Assembly: GCA_033297075.1 (NCBI GenBank)
Contig: MU858195.1
Span: 1-64,000 of the forward strand
DNA length: 64,000 nt
Reading direction: 5' to 3'
Origin: Rhypophila decipiens
Taxonomy: Eukaryota > Ascomycota > Sordariomycetes > Sordariales > Naviculisporaceae
The translations under genes and the position numbers were made by a program. A model generated the notes under the pieces. That model worked only from the letters and a program-made list of their open reading frames with translations. It ran no database searches and was not told the DNA's origin. Position 1 is the stretch's first letter, and each line of letters begins with the position of its first letter. Shown in pieces: positions 62,964-64,000 of the stretch.

Positions 62964-64000
62964 ATGTCACCGATAGGTGATCTGATAACCCGCAGGGCAT
63001 CGCGATGGATTAGTGCTAACGGCACAACTCCGGAAGAACCGGCGTTAATGGTCATCTGTGCCTGGCCGCTGTCAGGTCAATACGGACTAGGAACAAGGGT
63101 AATGTAAGTCGCAGTACGGCAAAACATTTTCGAGTGGAACTGGGCTGACTTGTTACCGGCCGAGCCTGGAGATATTATGGTGCCGTGGTAGGATCCGTTG
63201 TGTTTCGCAAGGCCGAGTGGCTCCGGAGCTCGCTCCTTGGAGACGTGGTGATGCTGTTCCCGGTTGTCGCCGCGCTGCATAGCATTGTCCTGGCGGCCCT
63301 GCATGTCGACGGTGAGCTGTTTACCTTTATGGCCTGGCAGGCAATTCTTCTTCTCCTCGGACATGCCTGATTGACATCATGTGGAATGACAGGAGCAACA
63401 GATATGGACATCTACGGAGCGTTTCAACTACTAGTATTGGGTGTTCTGTCCGCACCGTTCACCATCAAGATTTCCAGAACATATTTCAACGACCCCGGGC
63501 GCAACATCATTTTTCTTTGGTTCGTCATGGTCATCGCTGGTATGTAGGACGGCTCAACCATGACATCGTAGTACTCAAATTGACCACCACTCCAGGACTA
63601 CTAAGTTTAATAGTCGAGTTTTACCGCATCAGTCCTGCTGAATGTTACCTTGACGCTCTCGGCAACAAGCTATCAATCGATGCTTCGAACTTTCCCTACG
63701 ATGCCAACCCTGCATGCGGCTTGACGTGTTCCGTCAATCATGGCCCCTATTCTCCCCTTCGCCAGGGTTCAGCAAACAACATCTACGTCGTACCGGCGCC
63801 TGATAGGCTATCCGCGGGCACCTTTGTACTCATGGCCGCTGCGTGCTGTATACCGTCCATCATTTCGGCGATACGAATGTGGACTACAATATTGGAGAGC
63901 AACTGGAAGATACGATTCGCAGCGCCTGATGCCTTGTTTGCTGGAACCACCAGGATTCTCGAGAGTTTTCTCTCCGTCGCCCAACTTATGTTCTTCTTCC
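62964..64000 (+). CDS. Multi-pass fungal membrane protein (5' part, cut by window edge)
   Basis: Exons 62964-63103, 63172-63311, 63393-63539 and 63596 onwards join in correct phase. The introns are 68, 81 and 56 nt (GTAAGT, GTGAGC and GTATGT donors; clear branch sites such as GGCTGACT). The protein begins MSPIGDLITRRASRWISANG. Hydrophobic segments include VVMLFPVVAALHSIVLAALH, GAFQLLVLGVLSAPFTI, IIFLWFVMVIAGLLSLIVEF and SAGTFVLMAAACCIPSIISA. A lumenal loop with paired Cys (NPACGLTCSVNHGPYSPLRQ, NNIYVVPAPDRL) lies before the last one. I recall the CGLxC...GPxSPxR...NIYVxP pattern from unnamed ascomycete membrane proteins. The 3' end is outside the window. Confidence 0.75.

Overview
The window is nuclear DNA of a filamentous ascomycete, most likely a Sordariomycete. 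Evidence: many short spliceosomal introns (50-125 nt, GTRNGY...CTRAY...YAG), HET-domain and ankyrin genes, fungal-only families (DUF6536, DUF8021, F-box-like 'LP.E.R..IY' proteins, LtrA-like proteins), and a tRNA-Phe that closely resembles my recollection of the Neurospora one. The species cannot be named from the sequence.

Layout. 1-4.67 kb: the 5' part of a minus-strand Ty3/gypsy LTR retrotransposon (LTR-like end, gag, protease, then a pol whose reverse transcriptase has lost its first half); the element runs off the left edge. 4.7-8.7 kb: mostly non-coding, with a degraded gene (5.7 kb) and a four-exon gene of unknown function (6.6-7.6 kb). 8.7-25.4 kb: a kinase-like protein, a broken multi-pass membrane protein, a broken zinc-finger-like gene, a GH27 alpha-galactosidase, an F-box/ankyrin gene split by TAG, an F-box/LRR-like gene and an LtrA-like membrane protein. 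26.6-39.6 kb: a CVNH lectin-like gene, a complete 241-bp MITE, two divergent paralogues of an F-box-like/Cys-rich family, another F-box-like gene, a DUF6536 membrane protein, a putative 7-TM protein and an NmrA-like oxidoreductase. 39.7-49.4 kb: a relic of the same MITE family, a secreted three-repeat Cys-rich protein, a second MITE (204 bp), a secreted beta-propeller, a decayed HET/ankyrin gene and two small unknown genes. 50.8-64 kb: a C2H2 protein, two small secreted Cys-rich proteins, a DUF8021 secreted protein, intron-containing tRNA-Phe, a frameshifted HET gene and the start of a multi-pass membrane gene cut by the right edge.

How it works together. No metabolic pathway or biosynthetic cluster is visible. 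The content (HET, ankyrin, F-box, secreted Cys-rich proteins, orphan membrane proteins, transposons, MITEs) is that of a fast-evolving accessory or subtelomere-like region. At least eight genes carry one or two isolated lesions (in-frame stops or 1-4 bp shifts) in otherwise well-preserved reading frames; three of the stops are TAG. This means either many recent pseudogenes, homopolymer sequence errors, or, for the TAG cases, possibly recoding such as the A-to-I mRNA editing known in Sordariomycetes. The best structural discoveries are a MITE with a perfect 8-bp target duplication and an internal 22-bp tandem array, a second MITE family, and a secreted protein built of three eight-cysteine repeats with introns at equivalent positions.
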